Source of the DNA: Hymenopus coronatus
Taxonomy: Eukaryota > Arthropoda > Insecta > Mantodea > Hymenopodidae
Length of the DNA stretch: 64,000 bases
Assembly (NCBI GenBank): GCA_030762935.1
Contig: CM060883.1
Location: 99,386,501-99,450,500 of the forward strand
Direction: 5' to 3'
The position numbers and the translations under genes are program-made. Below the pieces are notes generated by a model. It was not told the origin of the DNA and did not search any database. It saw only the letters and a list, made by a program, of their open reading frames with translations. Shown one piece after another: positions 44,131 to 57,790 of the stretch (the first letter of the stretch is position 1; every line of letters starts with the position of its first letter).

Positions 44131-45080
44131 TACTAGACTCTAATGCTGGCCATTCCACTACTGGACTCTAGTAATAGCCAAACTACTACTAGACTCTAAT
44201 ACTAGCCTTTTCAATTCTAGACTATAATGCAAGCCTTACCACTACTGGACTCTAATGCTAGCCTTACCACTACTGGACTCTAATGCTAGCCGTACCACTA
44301 CTAGACTCTACTGCTAGCCATTCCACTACTAGACTTTATTGCTAGCCATACCACTACTGGATTCTAGTGCTAACTATTCCAGCACTAGACTATAATGCTA
44401 GCCGTACCATTACTAGAGCCTAATGCTAGCCGTTCCACTATTGGATTCTAATGCTATCCGTACCACTACTGGACACTAATGCTAGCCGTACCACTGCTGG
44501 ACTCTTATACTAGCCATACCACTACTAGTGTATTATACTACCCATACCACTAGACTCTAATGCTAGCCGTACCACTACTGGACTCTAATACTAGCCATAC
44601 TACTACTGGACTCTAATGCTAGCCGTACCACTACTAGACTAATGCTAGCCATTCCACTACTAGACTCTAATGCTAGCCGTACCACTACTAGACTCTAATA
44701 CAAGCCATACCACTACTGGACACTCATGCTAGTCGTACTACTACTAGACTAATGCTAGCCATTCCACTACTAGACTCTAATGCTAGCCGTACCACTACTG
44801 GAATCTAATAGTAGCCGTACCAGCACTAGACTCTAATACTAGCCTTTCTACAACTGGACTCTAAAACTAGCCATTCCACCACTGGAATCTAATACTCGCC
44901 ATACCACTACAAGACTCTAATGCTAGCCATTCCACTACTGTACTCTAATGCTAGCCATTCCACTACTGTACCCAAATACTAGCCATTCCACTACTGTACT
45001 CTAACACTAGCCATTCCACTATCGGACTTTAATAATAGCTATTCAACTACTGGTCTCTTATGCAAGCCACTCCACTATTG
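44130..45080 (+). repeat. C-type monomer cluster 4
   Basis: This cluster has the same landmark order as clusters 1-3: GCCTTACCAC, CTCTACTGCTAGCC, CTTTATTGCTAGCC (44334), GCTATCCGTACC, CCACTGCTGGAC, and 25-bp GACTAATGCTAGCC monomers. It is clearly diverged from them. It keeps CpG-bearing GCCGTTCC where clusters 1-3 have AACAGTTCC, and CCACTGCTGG where they have CCACGGCTGG. An irregular pair near 44,525-44,560 (GTGTATTATACTACCC, then CCACTAGAC lacking three bases) is private to this cluster. Confidence 0.83.
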
Positions 45081-46480
45081 GACTCAAATAATAGCCATTC
45101 CTCTACTACACTCTAATGCTAGCCATACCACTACTGGACTCTAAAGCTAGCCATTCAACTACTAGACTCTAACAATAGCCATTCAACTACTAGACTCTAA
45201 TAATAGCCATTCAACTACTAAAGTCAAATGCTAGCCATACCACTACTGGACTCTAATAATAGCCATTCGACTATTGGACTCAAATAATAGCCATTTCACT
45301 ACTACACTCTAATGCTAGCCGTAACACTACTGAACTCTAATGCTAGACATTCAACTATTAGACTCTAATAATAGCCATTCAACTACTAGACTCTAATAAT
45401 AGCCATTCAACTACTAGACTCCAATAATATCCATTCAACTACTAGTCTCTAATAATAGCCATACCACAACTGGACTCTAATAATAGCCATTCCACTACTA
45501 CACTCTAATGCTAACCGTACCACTACTGGACTCTAATGCTAGCCATTAAACTACTAGACTCTAACAATAGTAATTCAGCTACTAGACTCTAATAATAGCC
45601 ATTCCATACTAGACATACCTCTACTAGGCTCTAATAATAGCCATTCAACTACTAGACTCTGAAACTAGCCATACCACTACTAGACTAATAATAGCAATTC
45701 AACTACTAGACTCTAATAATAGCCATTCAACTACTAGACTCTAATGATAGCCATTCAACTACTATACTCTAATAATAGCCATTCAACTACTAGACTCTCA
45801 TAATAGCCATTCAACTACTAGGCTCTAATAATAGCCATTCCACTACTAGTCTCTAATACTAGCCATTCCACTACTGGACTCTAATAATAGCCATTCCACT
45901 ACTACACTCTAATGCTAACCGTACCACTACTGGACTCTAATGCTAGCCATTCAACTACTAGACTCTAACAATAGTCATTCAGCTACTAGACTCTAATAAT
46001 AGCCATTCCACTATTACACTCTAATAATAGGCATTCAACTACTAGACTCTAATGATAGCCATTCAACTACTCGACTCTAATGCCTGCCATACCACTACTA
46101 GACTCTAATAATGGCTATTCAACTACTAGACTAATAATAGCCTTTCAATTACTTGACTCTAATGCTAGCCATACCACTACTAGACTCTAATAATAGCCAT
46201 TCCACTATTGGACTCAAATAACAGCCGTTCCACTACTACACTCTAATGCTAGCCATACCACTACTGGATTCTAATGCTAGCCATTCAACTACTAGACTCT
46301 AATAATAGCTATTCCACTATTGAACTCTCATACTAGCCATACCACTACTATACTCTAATGCTAGCCGTACCACTACTGGAATCTAATGCTAGCTATTCAA
46401 CTACTAGACTCTAATGCTAGCCATTCAACTACTAGGCTCTAATGCTAGCCATTCAACTACTAGACTCTAATGCTAGCCAT
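45080..46480 (+). repeat. Region IV, part b: mixed A- and C-type monomers
   Basis: A-type monomers alternate irregularly with C-like monomers (CTAATGCTAGCC, GTACCACTACTGG) and TACACTC monomers. AACCGTACC occurs near 45,513 and 45,913 and again near 51,624. The block 45,606-45,960 corresponds to about 51,312-51,660 (GAAACTAGCC at 45661 and 51366, offset 5,705 bp). Confidence 0.75.
45596..45625 (+). repeat. Exact half-monomer (14-bp) deletion
   Basis: Here ATTCC is followed directly by ATACTAGACATACC. The homologous stretch at about 51,295-51,325 still has AGTACTAGACTCTC between those words. Precisely 14 bp, half of 28, is missing. The monomer's two halves end alike (TACTAG in a B-type left half, CTACTAG in the right half), so slippage between them is a plausible cause. 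Confidence 0.78.
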
Positions 46481-46800
46481 TCAACTACTAGACTCTCATA
46501 CTAGACATACCACTACTACACTCTCTTACTAGACATACCATTACTACCTTCTAATAATAGCCATTCAACTACTAGACTCTTATATTAGACATACCACTAC
46601 TACACTCTAATAATAGCCAATTAAATACTAGACGTTCATACTAGACATACCACTACTACACTCTAATAATAGCCACTCAAATACTAGACTCTCATACTAG
46701 ACATACCACTACTACACTCTAATAATAGCCATTCAACTACTAGACTCTCATACTAGACATACCAGTACTACACTCTAATAATAGCCATTCAACTACTAGA
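46480..46800 (+). repeat. 56-bp B-A dimer array
   Basis: The word GACATACC in B-type monomers occurs at 46588, 46644, 46700 and 46756, each exactly 56 bp after the last. Each is followed by an A-type monomer that begins TACACTC instead of TAGACTC. The C variant is linked to the position after a B monomer, so the dimer itself was the unit amplified. Shorter runs of the same dimer lie at about 11,400-11,680, 26,396-26,530, 41,400-41,640 and 48,000-48,270. Confidence 0.82.
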
Positions 46801-47370
46801 CTCTAATAATAGCCATTCAACTACTATAATCTAAAAATAGCCATTCAATTACTAGACTCTAATGCTAGCCATTCAACTACTAGACTCTAATAATAGCCAT
46901 TAAACTTCTAGACTCTCATACTAGCCATACCAGTACTACACTCTAATAATAGCCATACCACTACTGGACTCTAATAATAGCCATTCAACTACTAGACTCT
47001 TATACTAGCCATTCAACTTCTACACTTTAATAATAACCATTCAACCACTAGACTCTAATAATAGCGATTCAACTACTAGACTCTGCTACTAGCCATTCAA
47101 CTTCTACACTCTAATAATAACCATTCAACTACTAGACTCTAATAATACCCATTCAACTACTAGACTCTAATGCTTGCCATTCAACTACTAGACTCTAATA
47201 ATAGCCATTCAACTAGTAGCCTCTCATACTAGCCATTCAACTACTACACTCTAATAATAGCCATTCAATTACTAGACTCTATTAATAGCCATTCAACTAC
47301 TAGACTCTAATGATAGTCATTCAACTACTACACTCTAATAATAGCCATTCAACTACTAGACTCTCATACT
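46600..47370 (+). repeat. Diverged fourth copy of the spacer segment
   Basis: This stretch opens with TACACTC dimers and AGCCACTCAAATAC (GCCACTCAA at 46672, 7,062 bp after S3's). It goes on to CTTATACTAGCC, ATTCAACTTCTACACTTT, ATTCAACCACTAG and AATGCTTGCC in the same order as S1-S3. Extra substitutions (for example AATAGCGATTC, and GACTCTGCTACTAGCC where S1 has GACTCTGATACTAGCC) show that it is older than the S1-S3 set. Confidence 0.72.
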
Positions 47371-50300
47371 AGCCATTCAACTTCCACACTTTAATAATAG
47401 CCATTGAACTACTAGACTCTAAAAATAGCCATTCAACTAATAGACTCTAATAATAGCCATTCAGCTACTAGACTCTAATGCTAGCCATTCAACTAATAGA
47501 CTCTAATAATAGTCATTCAACTACTAGATTCTAATAATAGCCATTCAAGTACTAGACTCTAATAACAACCATTCAACTACTAGACTCTAATAATAGCCAT
47601 TCAACTACTATCTCTAATAATAGCCATTCCACTACTAGTCTCTAATACTAGCCATTCCACTACTGGACTCTAATAATCGCCATTCCACTATTGGACTCAA
47701 ATAATAGCCATTCCACTACTACACTCTAATGCTACCCGTACCACTACTGGACTCTAATGCTAGCCTTCCAACTACTAGACTCTAATAATAGCCATTCAAC
47801 TACTAGACTCTAATTATAGCCATTCAACTACTAGACTCTAATGCTAGCTATTCAATTACTATACTCTAATGCTAGCCCTTCAACTACTAGACTCTAATGC
47901 TATCCATTCAACTACTAGACTCTAATGCTAGCCATTCAACTACTAGACTCTAATAATAGCCATTCAACTACTAGACTCTCATACTAGACATACCACTGCT
48001 ACACTCTCATACTAGCCATACTACTACTACACTTTCATATTAGACATACCACTACTACACTCCAATGATAGCCATTCAACTACTAGACTCTCATATTAGA
48101 CATACCACTACTACATTCTAGTGATAGCCATTCAACTACTAGACTCTCATACTAGACATACCACTACTACACTCTAATAATAGCCATTCAACTACTAGAC
48201 TCTCATACTACACATACCACTACTACACTCTAATAATAGCCATTCAACTACTAGACTCTCATAATAGCCATTCAACTACTAGACTCTAATGCTAGCCATT
48301 CAACTACTAGACTATAATAATAGATATTCAACTTCTAGACTCTCATACTAGCCATACCACTTACTACACTCTAATAATGGCCATTCAACTACTAGACTCT
48401 AATAATAGCCATTTAACTACTAGACTCTAATAATAGCCATTCAACTGCTAGACTCTAATGCTAGCCATTCAACTACTAGACTCTAATAATAGCCATTCAA
48501 CTACTAGACTCTCATACTAGCCATTCAACTACTACACTCTAATAATAGCCATTCAACTACTAGACTCTCATAATAGCCATTCAACTACTAGACTCTAATG
48601 CTAGCCATTCAACTACTAGACTATAATAATAGATATTCAACTTCTAGACTCTCATACTAGCCATACCACTTACTACACTCTAATAATAGCCATTACACTA
48701 CTAGACTCTAAAAATAGCCATTCAACTACTATAATCTAAAAATAGCCATTCAATTAGTAGACTCTAATGCTAGCCATTCAACTCCTAGACTCTAATAATA
48801 GCCATTCAAGTATTAGACTCTAATAATAGCCATTCAAATACTAGACTCTAATAATAGCCATTCAACTACTAGACTCTAATAATAGCCATTCCAGTACTAG
48901 ACTCTCATTCTAGACATACCACTACTAGATTCTAATAATAGCCATTCAACTACAAGACTCCCATACTAGACATACCACTACTAGACTCTTATAATAACCA
49001 TTCAACTATTAGACTCTAATAATAGCCATTCCAGTACTAGACTCTCATACTAGACATACCACTACTAGACTCTAATAATAGCCATTCAACTACTAGACAC
49101 TAATAATAGCCATTCAACTACTAGACTCTCATACTAGACATACCACTATTAGACGCTAATAATAGCCATTCAACTACTAGACTCTAATAATAGCCATTCA
49201 ACTACTAGACTCTAATAATAGCCATTCAACTACTAGACTCTAATAATAACCATTCAACTACTAGACTCTCATACTAGACATACCACTACTAGACTCTAAT
49301 AATAGCCATTCAAATACTAGACTCTAATAATAGCCATTCAACTACTAGACTCTTATAATAGGCATTCAACTACTAGACTCTAATAATAGCCATTCAACTA
49401 CTAGACTCTAATAATAGCCATTCATCTTCTAGACCATAATAATAAACATTCAACTACTAGACTCTAATAATAGCCATTCCAGTACTAGACTCTCATACTA
49501 GATATACCACTACTAGACTCTAATAATAGCCATTCAACTACTAGACTCTAATAATAGCCGTTCAAGTACTAGACTCTAATGCTAGCCATTCAACTACTAG
49601 ACTCTTATGCTAGCCATTCAACTACTAGACTCTAATTATAGCCATTCAACTACTAGACTGTCATACTAGACATACCACTACTAGACTCTAATAATAACAA
49701 TTCAACTACTAGACTCTCATACTAACCATTTCACTACTAGACGCTAATAATAGCCATTCAACTCCTAGTCTCTAATAATAGCCATTCAACTACTAGACTC
49801 TAATGCTAGCCATTCAACTACTAGACTCTAATAATAGCCATTCAACTACTAGACTCTAAAAATAGCCATTCAACTAATAGACTCTAATAATAGCCATTCA
49901 ACTACTATAATCTAAAAATAGCCATTCAGCTCCTAGATTCTAATAATAGCCATTCAACTACTGGAGTCTAATAATAGCCATTCAAGTACTAGATTCTAAT
50001 AATTCCCATTCAGCTACTAGACTGTAATAATAGCCATTCAACTACTAGACTCTAATAATAGACATTCCAGTACTAGACTCTAATAATAGGCATTCAACTA
50101 TTATACTCTCATACTAGACATACCACTATTAGACTCTAATAATTGCCATTCAACTACTAGATTCTAATAATAGCCATTCAACTACTAGACTCTCATACTA
50201 GACATACCACTACTAGACTCTAATAATAGCCATTCAAATACTAGACTCTCATACTAGCCATACCACTACTAGACTCTCATAATAGCCATACAACTACTAG

Positions 50301-52140
50301 ACTCTAATAATACCCATTCAACTACTAGACTCTAATCATAGCCTATCAACTACTAGACTCTAATAATAGCCGTTCAACTACTAGACTCTAATAATAGCCA
50401 TTCAACTACTAGACTCTAATAATAGCCATTCAACTACTAGATTCTAATAATAGCCATTCAACTTCTAGACTCTAATAATAAACATTCAACTACTAGACTC
50501 TAATAAAATCCATTCAACTACTTGACTAATAATAGCCATTCAGCTACTAGACTCTAATACTAGACATACCACAATTAGACTCTATTAATAGCCAATCAAC
50601 TACTTGACTCTATAATAGCCATTCAACTACTAGACTCTCATACTAGACATCCACTACTAGAATCTAATACTAGATATTCAAATACTAGTCTATAATAATA
50701 GGCTTTCAACTACTAGACTCTCATACTAGACATGGCACTACTTGACTCTAATAATAGCCATTCAACTACTAGACTCTCATACTAGACATACCACTACTAG
50801 AATCTAATAATAGCCATTCAACTACTAGACTCTAATAATAGCCATTGAACCACTAGACCCTCATACTAGACATACCATTTCTAGACTCTAATAATAGCCA
50901 TTCAACTGCTAGACTTTCATACTAGACATTCCATTACTAGACTCTAATAATAAACATTCAACTACTAAACTCTAATCAAAGCCATTTCACTAATAGACTC
51001 TAATGCTAGCCATTCAACTACTAGACTCTAATAATAGCCATTAAACTGCTAGACTCTGATACTAGCCATACCACTACTAGACTCTAATAATAGCCATTCA
51101 ACTACTAGACTCTAATAATAGCCATTCAACTACTAGGCTGTAATAATAGCCATTGAACTACTAGATTCTAATAATAGCCATTCAACTACTAGACTCTAAT
51201 AATAGGCTTTCAGCTACTAGGCTTTATTAATAGCCATTTAACTTCTAGACTCTAATACTAAACATTCAACTACTAGACTCTAATAATAGCAATTCCAGTA
51301 CTAGACTCTCATACTAGACATACATCTACTAGGCTCTAATAATAGCCATTCAACTACTAGACTCTGAAACTAGCCATACCACTACTAGACTAATAATAGC
51401 CATTCAACTACTAGACTCTAAAAATAGCCATTCAACTACTAGACTCTAATGATAGCCATTCAACTACTAGACTCTAATAATAGCCATTCAACTACTAGAC
51501 TCTCATAATAGCCATTCAACTACTAGACTCTAATAATAGCCATTCCACTACTAGTCTCTAATACTAGCCATTCCACTACTGGACTCTAAAAATAGCCATT
51601 CCACTACTACACTCTAATGCTAACCGTACCACTACTGGACTCTAGTGCTAGCCATTCAACTACTAGACTCTAATAATAGCCATTCAACTACTAGACTCTA
51701 ATAATGGCCATTCAACTACTAGACTCTAATAATAACCATTCAACTACTAGACTCTCATACTAGACATACCACAATTAGACTCTATTAATAGCCATTAAAC
51801 TACTAGACTCTAATAATAGCCATTCAACTACTAGACTCTCATACTAGACATACCACTACTAGACACAATTAATAGCCATTCAACTACTAGACTCTCATAC
51901 TAGCCATACCACTACTAGACTAATAATAGCCTTTCAACTACTAGTCTCTAATAATAGGCATTCACCTACTAGATTCTCATACTAGACATACCACTACTAG
52001 GCTCTAATAATAGCCATTCAACTACTAGACTCTCATACTAGACATACCACTACTAGACTCTAATAATAGCCATTCCACTTCTAGATTCCCATACTAGCCA
52101 TACCACTACTAGACTCTAATAATAGCCATTCAACTACTAG
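47370..52140 (+). repeat. Region IV, part c: A/B monomers with long-range duplicates
   Basis: These are A- and B-type monomers with dimers around 48,000-48,270 and two 29-bp TTACTACAC monomers near 48,360 and 48,667. The block around 49,400-49,850 matches about 42,170-42,600. The block from about 50,200 to 51,330 matches about 54,600-55,700 at 4,380-4,404 bp (CATGGCACTAC at 50731 against CATGGGACTAC at 55111; CTCATAATAGCC at 50276 and 54680). Near 50,650 a monomer reads GACATCCAC, two bases short. Confidence 0.75.
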
Positions 52141-53060
52141 CTTCTAATACTAGCCATTCCACTTCTAGACTCTAATGCAAGCCTTACCACTACTGGACTC
52201 TAATGTTAGCCGTACCACTACTAGACTCTACTGCTAGCCATTCCACTACTAGTCTTTATTGTTAGCCATACCACTACTGGACTCTAATGATAGCTATTCC
52301 AGTACTAGACTCTAATGCTAGCCGTACCATTACTAGACCCTAATGCTAACAGTTCCACTATTGGATTTTAATGCTATCCGTACCACTACTGGACACTAAT
52401 GCTAGCCGTACCACTGCTGAACGTTAATACTAGCCATACCACTACTGGACCCTAATGCTAGCCGTACCACTAGTAGACTAATTCTAGCCATTCTACTACT
52501 AGACTCTAATGCTAGCCGTACCACTACTAGACTCTAATACTAGCCATACCACTACTGGACTCTCATGCTAGACGTACTACTACTAGACTAATGCTAGATA
52601 TTCCACTACTAGACTCTAATGCTAGCCGTATACCTACTTGACCCTAATGCTAGCCGTACCAGCACTAGACTCTAATACTAGCCATTCTACTACAGGACTC
52701 TAATGATAGCCATTCCACTACTGTACTCTAATGCTAGCCATTCCACTACTGTACCCTAATACTAGCCACTCCACTACTGGAGTCTAACACTAGCCATATT
52801 ACTACTAGATTAATGCTAGCCATTCCACTAATAGACTCTAAAGCTAGCCATTCCACTACTGGGCTCTAATAATAACCATTCCCCTACTATTATCTAATAC
52901 TAGCCATTCCACTACTGGACTCTAATAATAGCCATTCCACTACTACACTCTAATGCTAGACGTACCACTACTGGACTCTAATAATAGCCATACCACTACT
53001 ACACTCTAATACTAGCCGTACCACTACTGGACTCTAATCCTAGCAATTCAAATACCAGAC
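52140..53060 (+). repeat. C-type monomer cluster 5
   Basis: This is the same ordered cluster, with CTTTATTG at 52254, 7,920 bp after cluster 4's. It has AACAGTTCC like clusters 1-3 but CCACTGCTGAAC where they have CCACGGCTGGAC. It shares GACTAATTCTAGCC with clusters 1-3, so it looks like an intermediate relative of the cluster in the 4,724-bp HOR. Confidence 0.82.
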
Positions 53061-56000
53061 TCTAATTATAGCCATTCAACTACTAGACTCTAATGCTAGC
53101 TATTCAATTACTATACTCTAATGCTAGCCCTTCAACTACTAGACTCTAATGCTATCCATTCAACTACTAGACTCTAATGCTAGCCATTCAACTACTAGAC
53201 TCTAATAATAGCCATTCCACTACTACACTCTAATGCTAGCCATACCACTACTGGACTCTAATGCTAGCCATTCAACTACTAGACTCTAATAATAGCCATT
53301 CAACTACTAGACTCTAATAATAGCCATTCAACTACTAGACTCTAATGATAGCCATTCACCTACTAGACTCTAATAATAGCCATTCAACTACTAGACTCTA
53401 ATAATAGCCATTCAACTACTAGACTCTAATAATAGCCATTCAACTACTAGACCTTAATAATAGCCATTCCACTACTAATACCAGCCACTCCACTTGTGGA
53501 CTCTAATAATAGCCATTCCTCCATTGGACTCAAATAATAGCCATTCCACTACTACACTCTAATGCTAGCCATACCACTACTGGACTCTAATGCTAGCCAT
53601 TCAACTAATAGACTCTAATAATAGCCATTCAACTACTAGAGTCTAATGCTAGCCATACCACTTCTGGACTCTAATAATAGCCATACCACTACTGGACTCT
53701 AATAATAGCCATACAACTACTACACTCTAATGCTAGCCGTACCACTACTGAACTCTAATGCTAGCCATTCAACTACTAAACTCTAATTATAGCCATTCAA
53801 CTACTAGACTTTAATGCTAGCCATTCAACTACTATACTCTAATGCTAGCCATTCAACTACTAGACTCTAATGCTACCCTTTCAACTACTAGACTCTAATA
53901 ATAGCCATTCAACTACTAGACTCTCAGACTAGACATACCACTGCTACACTCCCATACTAGCCATAATACTACTACACTCTCATACTCGACATACCACTAC
54001 TACACTCTAGTGATAGCCATTCAACTACTAGACTCACATACTAGACATACCACTACTACACTCTAATAAGAGCCATTCAACTACTAGACTCTAATAATAG
54101 CCATTCAACTACTAGACTCTAATGCTAGCCATTCAACTACTAGCCTATAATAATAGACATTCAACATCTAGACTCTCATATTAATCATACCACTTACTAC
54201 ACTCTAATAATAGCCATTCAACTACTAGACTCTAATAATAGCCATTCAAATGCTAGACTCTAATGCTAGCCATTCAATTCCTAGACCCTAATAATAGCCA
54301 TTCAACAACTAGAGTCTAATAATAGCCATTCAAGTACTTGATTCTAATAATAGCCATGCAGCTACTAGACTGTAATATTAGCCATTCAACTATTAGACAC
54401 TAATAATAGCCATTCCAGTACTAGACTCTCATTCTAGACATACCACTACTAGACTCTAATAATAGTCATTCAACTATTAGACTCTAATAATAGGCATTCA
54501 ACTATTATACTCTCATACTAGACATACCACTATTACTCTCTAATAATAGCCATTCAACTACTAGACTCTAATAATAGCCATTCCACTACTAGACTCTCAT
54601 AATGAACATACCACTACTAGACTCTAATAATAGCCATTCAACTACTAGACTCTCATACTAGCCATACCACTACTAGACTCTCATAATAGCCATACAACTA
54701 CTAGACTCTAATAATACCCCCATTCAACTACTAGATTCTAATAATAGCCTATCAACTACTAGACTCTAATAATAGCCATTCTACTACTAGACTCTAATAA
54801 TAGCCATTCAACTACTAGACCCTAATAATAGCCATTCAAGTTCTAGACCCTAATTCTAAACATTCAACTACTAGACTCTAATAAAAGCCATTCAACTACT
54901 TGACTAATAATAGCCATTCAGCTACTAGACTCTTATACTAGACATACCACAATTAGACTCTATTAATAGCCATTCAACTACTTGACTCTAATAATAGCCA
55001 TTCAACTACTAGACTCTCATACTAGACATACCACTACTAGACTCTAATACTAGCCATTCAACTACTAGTCTATAATAATAGCCTTTCAACTACTAGACTC
55101 TCATACTAGACATGGGACTACTAGACTCTAATAATAGCCATTCAACTAATAGAATTTCATACTAGACATACCACTACTAGAATCTAATAATAGCCATTCA
55201 ACTACAAGACTCTAATAATAGCCATTGAACTACTAGACTCTCATACTAGACATACCACTTCTAGACTCTAATAATAGCCATTCAACTTCTAGACTTTCAT
55301 ACCAGACATTCCATTACTAGACTCTAATAATAACCATTCAACTACTAGACTCTAATTATAGCCATTTCACTAATAGACTCTAATAATAGCCATTCAACTA
55401 CTAGACTCTAATAATAGCCATTCAACTACTAGACTCTGATACTAGGCATACCACTACTAGACTCTAATAATAGCCGTTCAACTACTAGACTCTAATAATT
55501 GTCATTCAACTACTAGACTCTAATAATAGGCTTTCAGCTACTATGCTCTAATAATAGCCATTCAACTTCTAGACTCTAATAATAAACATTCAACTACTAG
55601 ACTCTAATAATAGCAATTCCAGTACTAGACTCTCATACTAGACATACCTCTACTAGGCTCTAATAATAGCCATTCAACTACTAGACTCTCATACTAGACA
55701 TACCACTTCTAGACTCTAATAATAGCCATTCAACTACTAGACTCTAATTATAGCCATTCCACTATTAGACTTTATTAATAGCCATTGAACCACTAGGCTC
55801 TAATAATAGCCATTCAACTACTAGAGTCTGATACTAGCCATTTCACTACTAGACTCTAATAATAGCCATTCAACTACTAGACTCTAATAATAGCCAATCA
55901 ACCACTAGACTGTAATAATAGGCATTCAACTACTAGACTCTAATAATAGCCATTCAACTACTATTCTCTAATAATAGGCTTTCAGCTACTAGGCTCTTGT

Positions 56001-56870
56001 AATAGCCATTCAACTTCAAGACTCTAAAAATAAACATTCAAATACTAGAATCTTATTATAGCAATTCCAGTACTAGACTCTTATACTAGACATACCACTA
56101 CTAGGCTCTAATAATAGCCATTCACCTACTAGACTCTAATAATAGCCATTCAACTACTAGACTCTCACACTAGACATACTACAATTAGACTCTATTAATA
56201 GCCATTAAACTACTAGACTCTAATAATAGCCATTCAACTACTAGACTCTCATATTAGACATACCACTACTAGACGCTAATAATAGCCATTCAACTACTAG
56301 ACTCTCATACTAGCCATACCTGTACTAGACTCTAATAATAGCCGTTCAACTACTAGTCTCTAATAATAGCCATTCAACTACTAGATTCTCATACTAGGCA
56401 TACCACTACTAGGCTCTAATAATAGCCAATCAACTACTAGACTCTCATACTAGACATACCACAACTAGACTTTAATAATAGCCATTCAACTACTAGATAC
56501 TCATAGTAGCCATACCACTACTAGACTCTAATAATAGCCATTCAACTACTAGATTCTAATAATAGCCATTCAACTACTAGACACTAATGGTAGCCATTCA
56601 ACTACTAGACTCTAATACTAGCCATACCACTACTAGACTCTAATAATAGCCATACCACTACTAGACTCTAATAATAGCCAATCAACTACTAGACTCTAAT
56701 GCTAGCCATTCAACTACAAGACTCTCATACTAGCCATACCACTACTAGACTCTCATAATATACATTCATCTACTAGACTCTAATAATAGCCATTCAACTA
56801 CTAGACTCTCATTCTAGACATACCACTACTAGACTCTAATAATAGGCCTTCAACTACTAGACTCTCATAC
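53060..56870 (+). repeat. Region IV, part d: A/B monomers, two long duplicates
   Basis: This is a mosaic of A/B monomers. Positions 53,060-53,210 repeat the GCTATTCAATTACTATAC block (53100, 5,252 bp after 47848). About 54,600-55,700 matches 50,200-51,330, and about 55,290-56,790 matches 61,440-62,990. A seven-base loss gives CTACTAATACCAGCC near 53,470, and two extra C give AATACCCCCATTC near 54,718. Confidence 0.75.
55290..56790 (+). repeat. 1.5-kb duplicate, left member
   Basis: Shared rare words with about 61,440-62,990 are ACCAGACATTCC (55301 and 61452, offset 6,151), TAATAATTGTCATTC, CTACTATGCTC, AGGCTCTTGTAATAGCC (GGCTCTTGT at 55992 and 62199, offset 6,207), CTTCAAGAC, TGTACTAG and GACACTAATGGTAGCC. 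The offset changes by exactly 56 bp because the right member has two extra monomers near 61,640-61,700. Confidence 0.82.
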
Positions 56871-57790
56871 TAGCCGTACCACTACTAGACTCTAATACTA
56901 GCCATTCCACTTCTAAACTCTAATGCTAGCCATTCCACTACTAGACTTTATTGCTAACCATACCACTACTGGACTCTAATGCTAGCTATTCCAGTACTAG
57001 ACTCTAATACTAGCCGTACCATTACTAGACCCTAATGCTAGCCGTTGCACTATTGGATTCTAATGCTATCCGTACCACTACTGGACACTAATGCTAGCCG
57101 TACCACTACTAGAATCTAATACTAGCCATACCACTACTGGACTCTAATGCTAGCCGTACCACTAGTAGACTAATTCTAGCCACTCCACTACTAGACTCTA
57201 ATGCTAGCCGTACCACTACTAGAATCTAATACTAGCCATACCACTACTGGACTCTGATGCTAGACGTACTACTACTAGACTAATGCTAGCCATTCCACTA
57301 CTAGACTCTAATGCTAGCCGTACCACTACTGGAATCTAAAGCTAGCCGTACCAGCACTAGACACTAATACTAGCCACTCTACTACTGGATTCTAATGCTA
57401 CCCATTCCACTACTGTACTCTAATGCTAGCCATTCCACTACTGTATCCTAATACTAGCCATTCCACTACTGGACTTTAATAATAGCTATTCAACTACTGG
57501 TCTCTAATGCTAGCCACTCCACTACTGGACTCTGATGCTAGACGTACTACTACTAGACTAATATTAGCCATTCCACTACTAGACTCTAAAGCTAGCCATT
57601 CCACTACTGGGCTCTAATAATAGCCATTCCACTACTAGTCTCTAATACTAGCCATTCCACTACTGGATTCTAATTATAGCCATTCCAATATTGGACTCAA
57701 ATAATAGCCATTCCACTACTACACTCTAATGCTAGCCGTACCACTACTGGACTCTAATGCTAGCCATTCAACTACTAGACTCTAATAATA
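56870..57790 (+). repeat. C-type monomer cluster 6
   Basis: This is the sixth ordered cluster, with CTTTATTGCTAACC at 56946, 4,692 bp after cluster 5's. It lacks the leading GCCTTACC and CTCTACTGC monomers seen in the others. It then follows the shared order through CTATCCGTACC and the 25-bp GACTAATG monomers. It ends in mixed C/A monomers similar to those after clusters 1-3. Confidence 0.82.

Noticed and set aside
44520..44565. Irregular monomers GTGTATTATACTACCC as a possible foreign insertion
   Set aside because: The length and flanking words still fit two monomers with substitutions and a three-base loss. No unique sequence is present.
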